Shown piece by piece: positions 35,531 to 44,345 of a stretch of 64,000 nucleotides of DNA. The stretch spans positions 434,001 to 498,000 of the forward strand of contig NZ_QQOH01000001.1 of assembly GCF_003345655.1 (NCBI RefSeq). The letters run 5' to 3'. Under the pieces are notes generated by a model. It was not told the origin of the DNA, made no database searches, and worked only from the letters and a program-made list of their open reading frames with translations. This DNA is from Motiliproteus coralliicola. Lineage in GTDB: Bacteria > Pseudomonadota > Gammaproteobacteria > Pseudomonadales > Balneatricaceae. How positions within the stretch are numbered: the stretch's first letter is position 1; each line of letters begins with the position of its first letter. Both the position numbers and the translations under genes were made by a program.

Positions 35531-36790
35531 ATGAGTATAAAACTCGCAAAGAAATCCGTATTGGGCGTCGCGCTTTCCGGTCTAATCAGCCTGGGAGCTC
35601 AGGCGGGAAACGTTGAAGTATTGCACTACTGGACTTCCGGAGGGGAGGCTAAGTCCGCCGCTGTTCTCAAGCAATTGCTGGAGAAAGAAGGACACCAGTG
35701 GAAAGATTTTGCCGTTGCCGGCGGTGGCGGTGAGAGTGCCATGACGGTGCTGAAATCCCGCGCCGTTTCCGGCAACCCGCCAAGTGCCGCCCAAATCAAA
35801 GGGCTCGACATTAAGGAGTGGGCCGATCTGGGCTTTCTGACCCAGTTGGACGCTGTCGCCGAGAGCGCTGGTTGGGATCAGTTGCTGCCTGGTGTGGTCA
35901 GCGACGTGATGAAGTACGATGGCCATTACGTGGCGGTTCCGGTCAACGTGCATCGAGTCAACTGGCTCTGGGCTAATCCGGAGATCTTCCAGTCCGTGGG
36001 TGTGGATATTCCCAAGACTTGGGGCGAGTTCATTGAAGTCGCCGACAAGATCAAGGATGCCGGTTATGTCCCTCTGGCTCACGGTGGTCAGGCCTGGCAG
36101 GATGCGACTGTCTTCGAGGCCGTCGTGCTGGGTGAGGGCGGTGCCGAGTTCTACCACAAGGCATTCGTCGAACATGATCAGGCGACCCTGACCAGCCCTA
36201 AAATGGTCGAGATTCTGGCTACCTTCAAGAAGCTTCGCAACTATATTGACAGCGATTCCGCCGGTCGTGACTGGAACATCGCCACCTCGATGGTGATCAA
36301 CGGCAAAGCCGCTATGCAGATCATGGGCGATTGGGCCAAGGGTGAATTTACCGCTGCGGGCAAGAAGCCCGGCACCGATTATCTGTGCGTCGCCGCACCG
36401 GGGACGTCGAATGCCTTTACCTTCAATATCGACAGCTTCGCCATGTTTGATGTGAAGGGAAGCGGCAGTAAAGAAGCCCAGGCTGATCTTGCCCGGCTGA
36501 TCATGGAGCCGCAGTTCCAGGAAACCTTCAACCTCAACAAGGGTTCCATCCCTGCACGCCTCGGAATGCCGCGAGCTAACTTCGACAGCTGCGCGCATAC
36601 CTCTATGGATGATTTCGTCGCCACCTCCAAATCCGGTGGGCTGGTGCCAAGCATGGCACACGGCATGTCGACCACCTCTGCCGTGCAGGGGGCCATCTAC
36701 GACGTTGTCACCAACTACTTCAACAGCGATTCACTTTCGGCCGAACAAGCCGCTGACAAGCTGGCCCGCGCCATCAAGGCCGCGATCTAA
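35531..36790 (+). CDS. gtsA: Sugar ABC transporter substrate-binding protein (GtsA-like)
   Basis: A 419-residue periplasmic solute-binding protein of the CUT1 type. The signal peptide ends near residue 25 (LISLGAQAG), followed by VEVLHYWTSGGEAKSA, typical of glucose/mannose-binding proteins of the Pseudomonas GtsA and Thermus types. A KGSIPARLGMPR segment lies near the C-terminus. It heads a four-gene transporter operon with two permeases and an ATPase, set between pgi and a porin, so glucose is the likely ligand. An AAAGG ribosome site precedes ATG 35531. Confidence 0.88.
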   Translation: MSIKLAKKSVLGVALSGLISLGAQAGNVEVLHYWTSGGEAKSAAVLKQLLEKEGHQWKDFAVAGGGGESAMTVLKSRAVSGNPPSAAQIKGLDIKEWADLGFLTQLDAVAESAGWDQLLPGVVSDVMKYDGHYVAVPVNVHRVNWLWANPEIFQSVGVDIPKTWGEFIEVADKIKDAGYVPLAHGGQAWQDATVFEAVVLGEGGAEFYHKAFVEHDQATLTSPKMVEILATFKKLRNYIDSDSAGRDWNIATSMVINGKAAMQIMGDWAKGEFTAAGKKPGTDYLCVAAPGTSNAFTFNIDSFAMFDVKGSGSKEAQADLARLIMEPQFQETFNLNKGSIPARLGMPRANFDSCAHTSMDDFVATSKSGGLVPSMAHGMSTTSAVQGAIYDVVTNYFNSDSLSAEQAADKLARAIKAAI

Positions 36791-36882
36791 CTTCGACCTC
36801 TAACTTCAGCTCCTAAGGGAGCATCGACAGGGGACTGCCGACTGGCAGTTCCCCTCTCCAAACTCGCAAAGAGGTTTCTCCC

Positions 36883-37842
36883 ATGAGTATGAGTAACGTA
36901 AGCGAAGCTGTTGCCAAGCCCTCTTCTAAGGGAACAGAGGCTGCGGTCAGAGCCACGTCATCCAGTCCGCTGGATTGGTTGCAGCGCTGGCTGCCGAAGA
37001 TGGTGCTGGGGCCCACCATCATCTCCACCCTGATTTTTATCTATGGTTATGTGATCTGGACCGGGGTGCTTTCCCTGACCAAGTCGCGTTTTCTGCCCAA
37101 GTACGACTTTGTCGGTTTTCTTCAATATGAGAAGTTGCTCGATAACGACCGCTGGATGGTGGCGTCCTGGAATATCCTGGTCTTTGGCGGGTTGTTTATC
37201 CTGGTCTGCTTGGCGCTCGGGGTGCTGATGGCGATCCTGCTGGATCAGCGTATCCGTGCCGAAGGCGCAATCCGTACCGTTTTTCTCTATCCGATGGCGC
37301 TCTCCTTTATCGTTACCGGGACCGCTTGGAAGTGGATTCTGAATCCGGGTCTGGGTCTTGAGAAGCTGATGCAGGACTGGGGCTTCGACAACTTCCAGTT
37401 CGATTGGCTGGTCAATCCGGACATGGCGGTCTACACCCTGGTGATTGCGGCGGTCTGGCAGTCTTCGGGCTTCGTGATGGCGCTGTTTCTGGCCGGTCTT
37501 CGCGGTGTTGATGGTTCCATCGTTAAGGCAGCGCAGCTTGACGGTGCCAGTATGCCGACGATTTATCGACGCATCATTCTGCCTCACTTGCGGCCGGTTT
37601 TTTTCAGCGCCTTTATCATTCTGTCCCACATCGCGATCAAAAGCTTTGACCTGGTGATGGCGTTGACCGGTGGCGGTCCGGGCTATTCAACCGATCTTCC
37701 GGCCACCTTTATGTATGTCACCTCATTCAGCCGCGGCCAGATGGGACTGGGCTCTGCCAGCGCGATGATGATGCTCGCCGTGGTGCTGGCCATTCTGATC
37801 CCCTATCTCTACTCCGAACTGCGAGGTAAGCACCATGGCTAA
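36883..37842 (+). CDS. gtsB: Sugar ABC transporter permease (GtsB-like)
   Basis: A 319-residue MalF-type permease with about six membrane helices and a polar 40-residue N-terminus. The EAA loop that contacts the ATPase reads AAQLDGASMPTIYRRIILPHL (about residues 210-230). The start follows an AAGAGG ribosome site. It overlaps the second permease by 8 bp, so the two are co-translated. Confidence 0.88.
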   Translation: MSMSNVSEAVAKPSSKGTEAAVRATSSSPLDWLQRWLPKMVLGPTIISTLIFIYGYVIWTGVLSLTKSRFLPKYDFVGFLQYEKLLDNDRWMVASWNILVFGGLFILVCLALGVLMAILLDQRIRAEGAIRTVFLYPMALSFIVTGTAWKWILNPGLGLEKLMQDWGFDNFQFDWLVNPDMAVYTLVIAAVWQSSGFVMALFLAGLRGVDGSIVKAAQLDGASMPTIYRRIILPHLRPVFFSAFIILSHIAIKSFDLVMALTGGGPGYSTDLPATFMYVTSFSRGQMGLGSASAMMMLAVVLAILIPYLYSELRGKHHG

Positions 37843-38713
37843 TCCGTCTCGAATCGATCCCCGATCCGCGCTGATAGGCCGGTTCGTTCTTTACGCGGTG
37901 CTGATCGCCGCCGTGCTGTTCTACCTGATGCCGCTGGTGGTGATGCTGCTCACCTCGTTGAAGAGCATGGATGATATCCGTGCCGGCAACCTGATCTCTT
38001 GGCCGCAGGAGGTCCTATTTGGCGCCTGGGGCAAGGCGTGGTCCAGTGCCTGTACCGGCGTCAGCTGTGATGGTATCGGCACCTATTTCTGGAACTCGTT
38101 CCAGATCACTATCCCGGCGGTGTTGATCTCCACCTTCCTGGGGGCGCTGAACGGGTACGTGCTGACCAAGTGGAAGTTCCGTGGCAGCGATCTGTTCTTC
38201 GGGATGATGCTGTTCGGCTGCTTTATTCCGTTCCAAGTGGTCATTCTGCCGATGGCTCAGACCCTGGGGTGGCTGGGCCTGGCCAACACCACTACCGGCC
38301 TGGTGTTCGTTCATATTGTTTACGGCATGGCGTTCACGACGCTGTTCTTCCGTAACTTCTATATTGCGGTTCCGACCGAGCTGGTGAGTGCGGCCAAGAT
38401 CGATGGCGCCGGTTTCTTCACCATCTTCTGGCGGATCATCCTGCCGCTGTCGGGCCCCATCTTTGTGGTGTGCATCATCTGGCAGTTTACCCAGGTGTGG
38501 AACGACTTCCTGTTCGGAGTGGTGTTCTCCGGTGGCGACACCCAGCCTATCACCGTGGCCCTCAACAACCTGGTCAACAGCTCCACCGGTGTGAAGGAGT
38601 ACAACGTTGATATGGCTTCGGCAATGATCGCCGCGCTGCCCACACTGGTGGTGTATGTACTGGCCGGCAAGTACTTCGTAAGAGGGCTGACCGCCGGCGC
38701 GGTCAAGGGTTAA
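37835..38713 (+). CDS. gtsC: Sugar ABC transporter permease (GtsC-like)
   Basis: A 292-residue MalG-type permease with six predicted membrane helices. The EAA motif reads AAKIDGAGFFTIFWRIILPL (about residues 187-206). The periplasmic loop near residues 65-80 has two cysteines (SACTGVSCDG), a possible disulfide. It overlaps the preceding permease by 8 bp and is followed by the ATPase after 55 bp. Confidence 0.88.
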   Translation: MANPSRIDPRSALIGRFVLYAVLIAAVLFYLMPLVVMLLTSLKSMDDIRAGNLISWPQEVLFGAWGKAWSSACTGVSCDGIGTYFWNSFQITIPAVLISTFLGALNGYVLTKWKFRGSDLFFGMMLFGCFIPFQVVILPMAQTLGWLGLANTTTGLVFVHIVYGMAFTTLFFRNFYIAVPTELVSAAKIDGAGFFTIFWRIILPLSGPIFVVCIIWQFTQVWNDFLFGVVFSGGDTQPITVALNNLVNSSTGVKEYNVDMASAMIAALPTLVVYVLAGKYFVRGLTAGAVKG

Positions 38714-38768
38714 ACGTTCATCTTAAAGCCAACGCGCTGCATAAAATAACAAAGGCAAGGTATTGATT

Positions 38769-39884
38769 ATGGCTACGTTAGAGATTCAAAGTGTCAAGAA
38801 AACCTTCGGTACCGTGGACGTGCTCAAGGGTATCGATCTGAGCATCGAAGCGGGTGAGTTCCTGATTCTGGTGGGTCCCTCTGGGTGCGGTAAGTCCACC
38901 CTGATGAACAGCATCGCTGGTCTGGAGGATGTCACCTCGGGTGATATTCATATCGGGGGCACAAATGTGACCGGGCTGGCACCCAAGGACCGTGATATCG
39001 CCATGGTGTTTCAATCCTACGCGCTCTATCCCAGTATGAGTGTGCGGCAAAACATCGCCTTCGCCCTGGAGATCCGCAAGGTGCCCAAAGAGGAGCGTAA
39101 CCGAGAGGTTGAGCGGGTGGCGGAGTTGTTGCAGATCGGTCATCTGCTGGACCGCAAACCCTCACAGCTTTCCGGTGGTCAGCGCCAACGTGTCGCCATG
39201 GGACGGGCCCTGGCCCGTCATCCCAAGATCTATCTGTTCGACGAGCCGCTTTCCAACCTTGATGCCAAGTTGCGGGTAGAGATGCGCACGGAGATCAAGA
39301 AGCTGCACCAGCGGCTCAAGACCACCATCGTCTACGTTACCCACGACCAGATCGAGGCGATGACCCTGGCCGACAGGATTGCAGTGATGAAGGACGGCGA
39401 GGTGCAGCAGTTTGGTACCCCGCAGCAGATTTACGATGATCCCGCCAACATGTTCGTAGCCGGCTTTATGGGCTCCCCGGCGATGAACTTCTTGCGTTGC
39501 GAGTTGCAATGCGTCGATGGCGGTTACGCGGTGGGCGTGACCACCTCTGAGGGTTCCAGCTACCGTTTGCCCCTGGTGCACGGTGACAACTCGTTGCAGT
39601 CCTGGATCGGAAAAGAGGTGATTCTGGGAATCCGCCCCGAACAGATCACCCATGTCATCCCCCACAAGGATAACCTGGACCACGTGGCGCGCTTCTCGGC
39701 CAAGGTCAGTGTGGCCGAACCCACGGGACCCGACACCCTGGTGCTGATCTCTCTCAACGGGCAGGAGGTTGACTGTCGGGTCGATCCCCGGGAGGAAAAA
39801 CCGGTCGGGTCGGACATGGAGTTCATGGTGGATATGTCCAAAGCGGTGTTGTTCAATCCGGAAACCGAAGGACGCTTGCTGTAG
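38769..39884 (+). CDS. gtsD: Sugar ABC transporter ATP-binding protein (MalK/UgpC family)
   Basis: A 371-residue ABC ATPase with a C-terminal regulatory TOBE/OB domain (about 235-365), as in MalK and UgpC. Walker A GPSGCGKST is at residues 36-44, the signature LSGGQRQRVAMGRAL near 133, Walker B IYLFDEPLSNLDAKL near 156, and the switch His in YVTHDQIEAM. A TTG at 38763 is in frame, but ATG 38769 with an AAGG ribosome site is preferred. It energises the two permeases. Such ATPases can be shared by several CUT1 importers. Confidence 0.9.
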   Translation: MATLEIQSVKKTFGTVDVLKGIDLSIEAGEFLILVGPSGCGKSTLMNSIAGLEDVTSGDIHIGGTNVTGLAPKDRDIAMVFQSYALYPSMSVRQNIAFALEIRKVPKEERNREVERVAELLQIGHLLDRKPSQLSGGQRQRVAMGRALARHPKIYLFDEPLSNLDAKLRVEMRTEIKKLHQRLKTTIVYVTHDQIEAMTLADRIAVMKDGEVQQFGTPQQIYDDPANMFVAGFMGSPAMNFLRCELQCVDGGYAVGVTTSEGSSYRLPLVHGDNSLQSWIGKEVILGIRPEQITHVIPHKDNLDHVARFSAKVSVAEPTGPDTLVLISLNGQEVDCRVDPREEKPVGSDMEFMVDMSKAVLFNPETEGRLL

Positions 39885-39973
39885 CGCCGAAAACGCATAG
39901 ATCACAGCGGCGGGTTGGTCGCGAGTGGCTGGCCTGCGCCGGTGGTTTGCATGGCGACTAAGCTCTAACAAAG

Positions 39974-39990
39974 GGCTCTTTTCAAGAGCC
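39974..39990. other. Stem-loop in the leader of the orphan sugar-binding protein gene
   Basis: GGCTCTT-TTC-AAGAGCC is a perfect 7-bp stem 13 nt before ATG 40004, next to the GGGAGC ribosome site. It has no T run, so it may influence translation rather than termination. Confidence 0.4.
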
Positions 39991-40003
39991 GGGAGCGTAG
40001 CCA

Positions 40004-41098
40004 ATGTACCTTTACCGTCGATGGTTGCTGTTGCTTGTGCTGCTGAGTTTGCCTGCTCAAGGGCTTGCAGCACCGTCTCGGGTAGCGCTGTTTCTACCCC
40101 ATAGTCCGACCGCTTTCTGGCAACAGCTGGTGAGGGTGATGGCGGACGCTGGTGATGATTTCGGTATGGAGCTGGAGGTTCATTACGGAGAGGATGATCA
40201 CCAGCGCTACGTGAGGCAGATTCAACTTCGTCTGCAGCAACCCAGCAAGCCGGATTTCATGGTCTTCAAACCCTACAAGAAGACCACCCGGGCGATACTG
40301 GATCTCGCCGAAGCGGCCCGGGTACCTACGATCACGTTCAACACGCTGCCGTTCGATTCGGAACGCCTGCTGCTGGGTCAGCCCAGGGAGCGTTACCGAT
40401 ACTGGCTAGCGGAGTTCGCGCCCGACGATGAGGAGGGTGGGTACGATCTTGCCAGGTACCTGATTCAGGTTGCCAAGCAGCGACAGCCCAGCGGTGTTGA
40501 GCAGCAGATCACCGTGTTGGGAATCAACGGTCCAGTGGCCGAGATGCCGGCCCGGTTGAGGTATGAAGGCTTAAAGAGGGCGGTGGAGGAAGATCCGCTG
40601 GTCGAGCTGCTTCAGGTCGTCAATGTCGACTGGCGGCGTAGCGAAGCGCACCGGGTTGTTGGCAAGCTGTTGCGGCGCCATCAGCAGATATCCGTGATCT
40701 GGACCGCTGCCGACGTCTTGGCGTTGGGCGGGGCAGACCTGCTTGCCGAAAGGGGGGCTGGTCCGGCGTTTCCGGTTATTGGAGGCTTCGACTGGGTGCC
40801 TGAGGTGCGATCCCATATCAGGGCCGGTAGGGTACAGGCGTCGGTCGGTGGTCATTTCTTTGAGGGGGCTTGGGTGATGGTGGTGATCCACGATTATCTG
40901 ATGAGTGGTGAGCTGGATGATCTCGACGTTCGCTACCTGTCTGGTATGGGGTTGCTTGTCCCGGAAAACATCGACCAGTTTTCGGCTCTGTTCAACGACG
41001 AGGATCTTGGGGTGGATTTCCGTCGATTTTCACGGGTTATGAACCCGCTTCTGATGCAATACGATTTCAGTATCTCCACGCTGGTTGAGTCGCCGTGA
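40004..41098 (+). CDS. Orphan periplasmic sugar-binding-like protein (Peripla_BP_4 type)
   Basis: A 364-residue periplasmic binding protein of the RbsB/LuxP fold, with signal peptide WLLLLVLLSLPAQGLA and mature start SRVALFLPHSPTAFWQQLVRVMADAGDDFGMELEV. The late motif ISVIWTAADVLALGGADLLAERG is typical of the fold. No cognate permease or ATPase of this class is next to it. It lies between the GtsABCD-like operon and an AraC regulator. Orphan proteins of this type often present a ligand to a sensor kinase or chemoreceptor instead of a transporter. Its ligand is unknown. Confidence 0.8.
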   Translation: MYLYRRWLLLLVLLSLPAQGLAAPSRVALFLPHSPTAFWQQLVRVMADAGDDFGMELEVHYGEDDHQRYVRQIQLRLQQPSKPDFMVFKPYKKTTRAILDLAEAARVPTITFNTLPFDSERLLLGQPRERYRYWLAEFAPDDEEGGYDLARYLIQVAKQRQPSGVEQQITVLGINGPVAEMPARLRYEGLKRAVEEDPLVELLQVVNVDWRRSEAHRVVGKLLRRHQQISVIWTAADVLALGGADLLAERGAGPAFPVIGGFDWVPEVRSHIRAGRVQASVGGHFFEGAWVMVVIHDYLMSGELDDLDVRYLSGMGLLVPENIDQFSALFNDEDLGVDFRRFSRVMNPLLMQYDFSISTLVESP

Positions 41099-41262
41099 TG
41101 CTGGATAGGGTAAGCGTTCTGCTCGATCCAGGTAGTTGGCTTATCTCTCCTTATTCGCATTGAAACCCCTGTGTCTGCTGGGTGAGCGAGGTTTATTCGC
41201 TCACAGCCTGGGCGGTTGGTTTCTGGGCGCGTTCATGTCGTGAAAAGTGTTGCAGGAGTTTG

Positions 41263-42159
41263 ATGGTGGATGCGCTTCTTGAACAACCGGGCGATGGGGC
41301 TGCGGGTCCGGTTGAAATCGGTATCGAAGGGGACTTTCGTGTCTGTGCCCAGAGTGCGATCCGCCAATCCGGCCAATGGCATTTTCACCGGCGCTTTGAG
41401 TTGCATCTGGTTGGGGAGTCAGCGGGATCCCTGATCGTCGGTGATCATCGAGACCAGTACGCTGAGGGGGATCTTGTCTTAATCGGTCCTGGGCTCCCTC
41501 ACGCTTGGCACCTTCATCCGCAACAGAGCGAAACCGCAGCTCGTCACATTCAGGTGCACTTTTCCGAAACGCTGTTACGTAGCGGCAACCAACTAGCCCC
41601 TGATCTGTTAGGACTGGAGGCGTTCATGGAGGGCGCGCGAGCCGGGTTGGCGTTTGGTGGAAAGACGCGACAGCAGGCCGCAGAGATGATGCATCAACTG
41701 CTCGACGCGCAAGGTTGCAAACGGCTGGCGATATTCTATCTGTTACTCGATTTGCTGGCTGGATGCTCACAGTCAACCCGACTGGTCTCCGCGGCCTACC
41801 CGCGGGTCGCTAGTTCCGGTATCAGTCCTCGGATCAAGTCGGTGATGGATTATCTGTGCCGTCACTACAGCGAGCCCGTGATTCAGGACAGGATTGCCGA
41901 GGAATTCGGTATGAGTGCAGGTCACCTTTGTAGGCGATTCAAGAAGGAGACCGGGGTTGGATTTGTCGAGTTCATCAATCACCTGCGTGTCCAAAAATCA
42001 TGCGAATTGCTGGCAAATTCTGGCCTACCGATAACGCAGATCTGCTTTGAAGTGGGTTTTCGGAACATATCCAACTTCAATCGCCGCTTTGTGGCGCTGA
42101 AAAAGATGACCCCCTCAGCATACCGATGTTCTTATCGCGCTGATTCTTCCTCCCGCTGA
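41263..42159 (+). CDS. AraC family transcriptional regulator with cupin-type sensor domain
   Basis: A 298-residue AraC regulator. The N-terminal cupin (about residues 25-110) includes SGQWHFHRRFELHLVGE and GDLVLIGPGLPHAWH, with His residues that could bind metal or ligand. The C-terminal double HTH (about 195-292) ends in ITQICFEVGFRNISNFNRRF. The frame is open to 41182, but ATG 41263 has a GCAGGAG ribosome site 5 nt upstream and is preferred. It sits between a sugar-binding protein and a porin, and is a good candidate to regulate one or both in response to a sugar. Confidence 0.85.
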   Translation: MVDALLEQPGDGAAGPVEIGIEGDFRVCAQSAIRQSGQWHFHRRFELHLVGESAGSLIVGDHRDQYAEGDLVLIGPGLPHAWHLHPQQSETAARHIQVHFSETLLRSGNQLAPDLLGLEAFMEGARAGLAFGGKTRQQAAEMMHQLLDAQGCKRLAIFYLLLDLLAGCSQSTRLVSAAYPRVASSGISPRIKSVMDYLCRHYSEPVIQDRIAEEFGMSAGHLCRRFKKETGVGFVEFINHLRVQKSCELLANSGLPITQICFEVGFRNISNFNRRFVALKKMTPSAYRCSYRADSSSR

Positions 42160-42561
42160 GTAGCCTGCGTATCCACTTTTTGCGCTTTTGTGTTGGTAAA
42201 TAAACCACGCTTTGGTGGTGATGTTTTGCATCATAACTATCGTCGACACGCAATCAGTTGGCTTAACTAATTGTAAAAAAGCTACTTGTTTGGGCTGCCA
42301 CTCCTGGTGTCTGATTGGGTTGGATGTTGAGATAAAGACAATTAGTTTGTTAAAGAACGTAATAAAAGCAAAATAATACAGATATATTGCTGAGAAAGTA
42401 TTTTTTGTGGGCAATTGGTCCCGTCAAACTTGTTGTGTAGTTACGCGATAGTGGTTGTGTGAACGATTTATCCAGCCGAGCTTAATCGCATGTAATAAAA
42501 ATAACAGAGTACAGGGGTGCCAGGGATGGGGCTCTGTGTACACAACGAGTTGAGAACGAAG
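42160..42561. promoter_or_regulatory. AT-rich leader and promoter region of the porin gene
   Basis: About 400 bp with no gene. A short hairpin (ACCAC-GCTTTG-GTGGT, near 42204-42219) shortly after the AraC stop may be a weak terminator. The rest is AT-rich and probably holds the porin promoter. Confidence 0.45.
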
Positions 42562-43530
42562 ATGAAAAAGTCTGTAAGTCATGCCTTGCCAGCCCTGGTT
42601 GCGATGGGGGCAATGTCCGTTTCTGGAAGTGTGTTGGCCGAAGCGGGTCCGTTCACGATTTACGGTACCGTCGAGGTGCGGTCGGTAGACCGGGACGATA
42701 CTGATCTGGATACCTTTGTTGACGCCGCCCGTTTGGGGGCAAAGCAGAGCATCAAGTTGGATAAATTCGACGATCTGGAAGCTCGCTGGCAGATTGAGTT
42801 CGATCTGGCCAACAATGCCGGTCTCGGCACCGATGATCGAGACGTCGGTGACGTTGGGGTCCGTAAGGCGCAGATTAATCTGAAAAACGGCTTTGGAGAG
42901 GCGATTTTCGGGCGCCAGAACAACTTGATGGCCGCGGCCAAGAAGATCGATCAATTCAAGAATGACTCGGGTGTCTTCACCCAGGGGCCCGATCGGGTGG
43001 GTAACGCCTTGAGTTACGTGACCCCCAGCTTTGGTCCGGTCAACGGATTTGTTCAGGTCATCAGTGATGTCGATGCCGATGATTCTACGCCGGCAGAGGA
43101 TGCGGATGGTTACACGCTGGGCTTGAGTGTAGTGGGTGATAGCTACGATGTTCAGGCGTCGTACTACGAAGTCGACGAGGACTTTGATTCTGGTGAAGTC
43201 GAGCTCACCTCTCTGGGCGGGTCCGTCAGTCTGGGGCTTCTAGGCGTGTTTGCGACTTATCAGAATGAAGAAGTGACAGGCAACGAGTTGATGGGGCTGG
43301 GAGCTTCGTACAAGGTCGAGGATGTGACCTTTAAAGCCGGTTATCGGGCATTTGACAACGATGCCAGCCAGGAAGGCAGCGCGGTGCATCTACTGGCTGA
43401 CTATGACTTGGGAGAGGGCGTCTCGGCCTTTGTTCAATACGTCGAGTACGATTCGGATGCTGAAACCAACTTCGGCCATGGCGATGCGCTGTCGGTCGGG
43501 GTGGCCTACAACTTCAGCGCCGGTATCTAA
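42562..43530 (+). CDS. Gram-negative trimeric-type porin
   Basis: A 322-residue outer-membrane protein. The signal peptide (MKKSVSHALPALVAMGAMSV to VLA, cleavage near residue 25) is followed by FTIYGTVEVRSVDRDD and alternating amphipathic strands rich in Asp and Glu. It ends in a terminal aromatic strand, SVGVAYNFSAGI. The frame begins at 42517, but ATG 42562 gives the signal peptide. It belongs to the general porin family (Porin_4 type) rather than OprB. Its position after the sugar transporter and an AraC regulator suggests it admits sugars or other small solutes. Confidence 0.88.
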   Translation: MKKSVSHALPALVAMGAMSVSGSVLAEAGPFTIYGTVEVRSVDRDDTDLDTFVDAARLGAKQSIKLDKFDDLEARWQIEFDLANNAGLGTDDRDVGDVGVRKAQINLKNGFGEAIFGRQNNLMAAAKKIDQFKNDSGVFTQGPDRVGNALSYVTPSFGPVNGFVQVISDVDADDSTPAEDADGYTLGLSVVGDSYDVQASYYEVDEDFDSGEVELTSLGGSVSLGLLGVFATYQNEEVTGNELMGLGASYKVEDVTFKAGYRAFDNDASQEGSAVHLLADYDLGEGVSAFVQYVEYDSDAETNFGHGDALSVGVAYNFSAGI

Positions 43531-43643
43531 CGTCCAGCACTTTGCCTTCCGGGTGTATGTCGGTTAGCCCGACTGCACTTGGAGCTTTCCAACGCGCCGA
43601 GTCCATTGCGGTGTTGTTGGTCGTGTCACGGAATGACCGGCGT

Positions 43644-43702
43644 CGGTCGGGTGTGCGTCCTCCCCCCCCCCCCCCCTTCAGCGGATGCCCGACCGCGTTT
43701 TT
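43644..43702 (+). terminator. Probable porin terminator with a 15-C homopolymer in its loop
   Basis: CGGTCGGG (43644-43651) pairs perfectly with CCCGACCG (43688-43695), and CG plus five T follow. The 36-nt loop contains an uninterrupted run of 15 C (43662-43676). The stem lies about 115 bp after the porin stop. Confidence 0.65.
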
Positions 43703-43961
43703 CTAGCGTCGGCAATCAATCCCTTTGGTTGCCCGTATCCTGCTGATCGATTACCCCTATATCGCAGTAATTATTTGGCCAAATCAGAGTGTGGGCGGTC
43801 TTAACTGCTGGCCTGCAATAAGGGTGTTTCGTTGCTTCAAGAGTCTGGGGGTGCACCGATACTCTCGTTCGTCTGCCCATCTTCGCGGTGGCCAGACTGC
43901 TACCTCCCTTGTGTTAGTTTCTCAGCCGCGACTTGATCGAATTCGAACGGTAGGGGTGAGG
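43703..43961. other. Gene-free stretch between porin terminator and decayed regulator
   Basis: No supported gene. The plus-strand frame at 43725-43973 has no recognisable domain and overlaps the decayed regulator, so it is not called. Confidence 0.3.
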
Positions 43962-44320
43962 CAAAAAACGTGAAGATTCGTCGTGGTCAAAGGCGAGATC
44001 CGATGCCTGAATCTTCAGCGGTTTTCCTTGGATACGCAGTGTTGCTATGCCGATGGGTGGAGGATTTGGTTGGTGATGATGAGTCTTAGCCGCTGGGGCA
44101 TATGTTTGATAAAGAAGCGCACTACCCCGTGAGTGATTGGGTTGTAGATTAGGAGAAAATCATTCAACACCAGGGGCAGCGGTGTATCGTCTAAGCCCGT
44201 CTCGGAAAACAGATAGCTAAGCAGTTAGCCCAGGCTATCGGAATCGTTGTTAAGGGCGACTTTGAAAGTGTTCGAGCTGTGACTCTGCTCGTGCTGATTA
44301 AGGTTGGCGAGCAGGTAGTG
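43962..44320 (-). pseudogene. Decayed MalT-type LuxR family regulator fragment
   Basis: Reading the minus strand from 44320 gives FKVALNNDSDSLG, an in-frame stop, then LLSYLFSETG and PLPLVLNDFLLIYNPITHG with VVRFFIKHMPQRLRLIITN. This matches the ATPase (STAND) region of MalT-like regulators, whose usual pattern is LVLDDYHLI...FLLEHLPP.LHLV. A second stop follows near 44045, and the alignment continues in another frame as LRIQGKPLKIQASDLAFDHD, the family's LR.RG.L.E..ADDLRF segment. At least one nonsense change and one frameshift are therefore present. The P-loop end and the C-terminal HTH are missing. It lies directly after the HAD gene stop (44346). Confidence 0.65.
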
Positions 44321-44345
44321 GGCAAGGGGGGGGTTATTGACTCGG

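Noticed and set aside
43725-43973. A plus-strand 82-codon frame after the porin terminator
   Set aside because: No domain, no ribosome site worth noting, and it runs into the decayed MalT-like regulator on the other strand.
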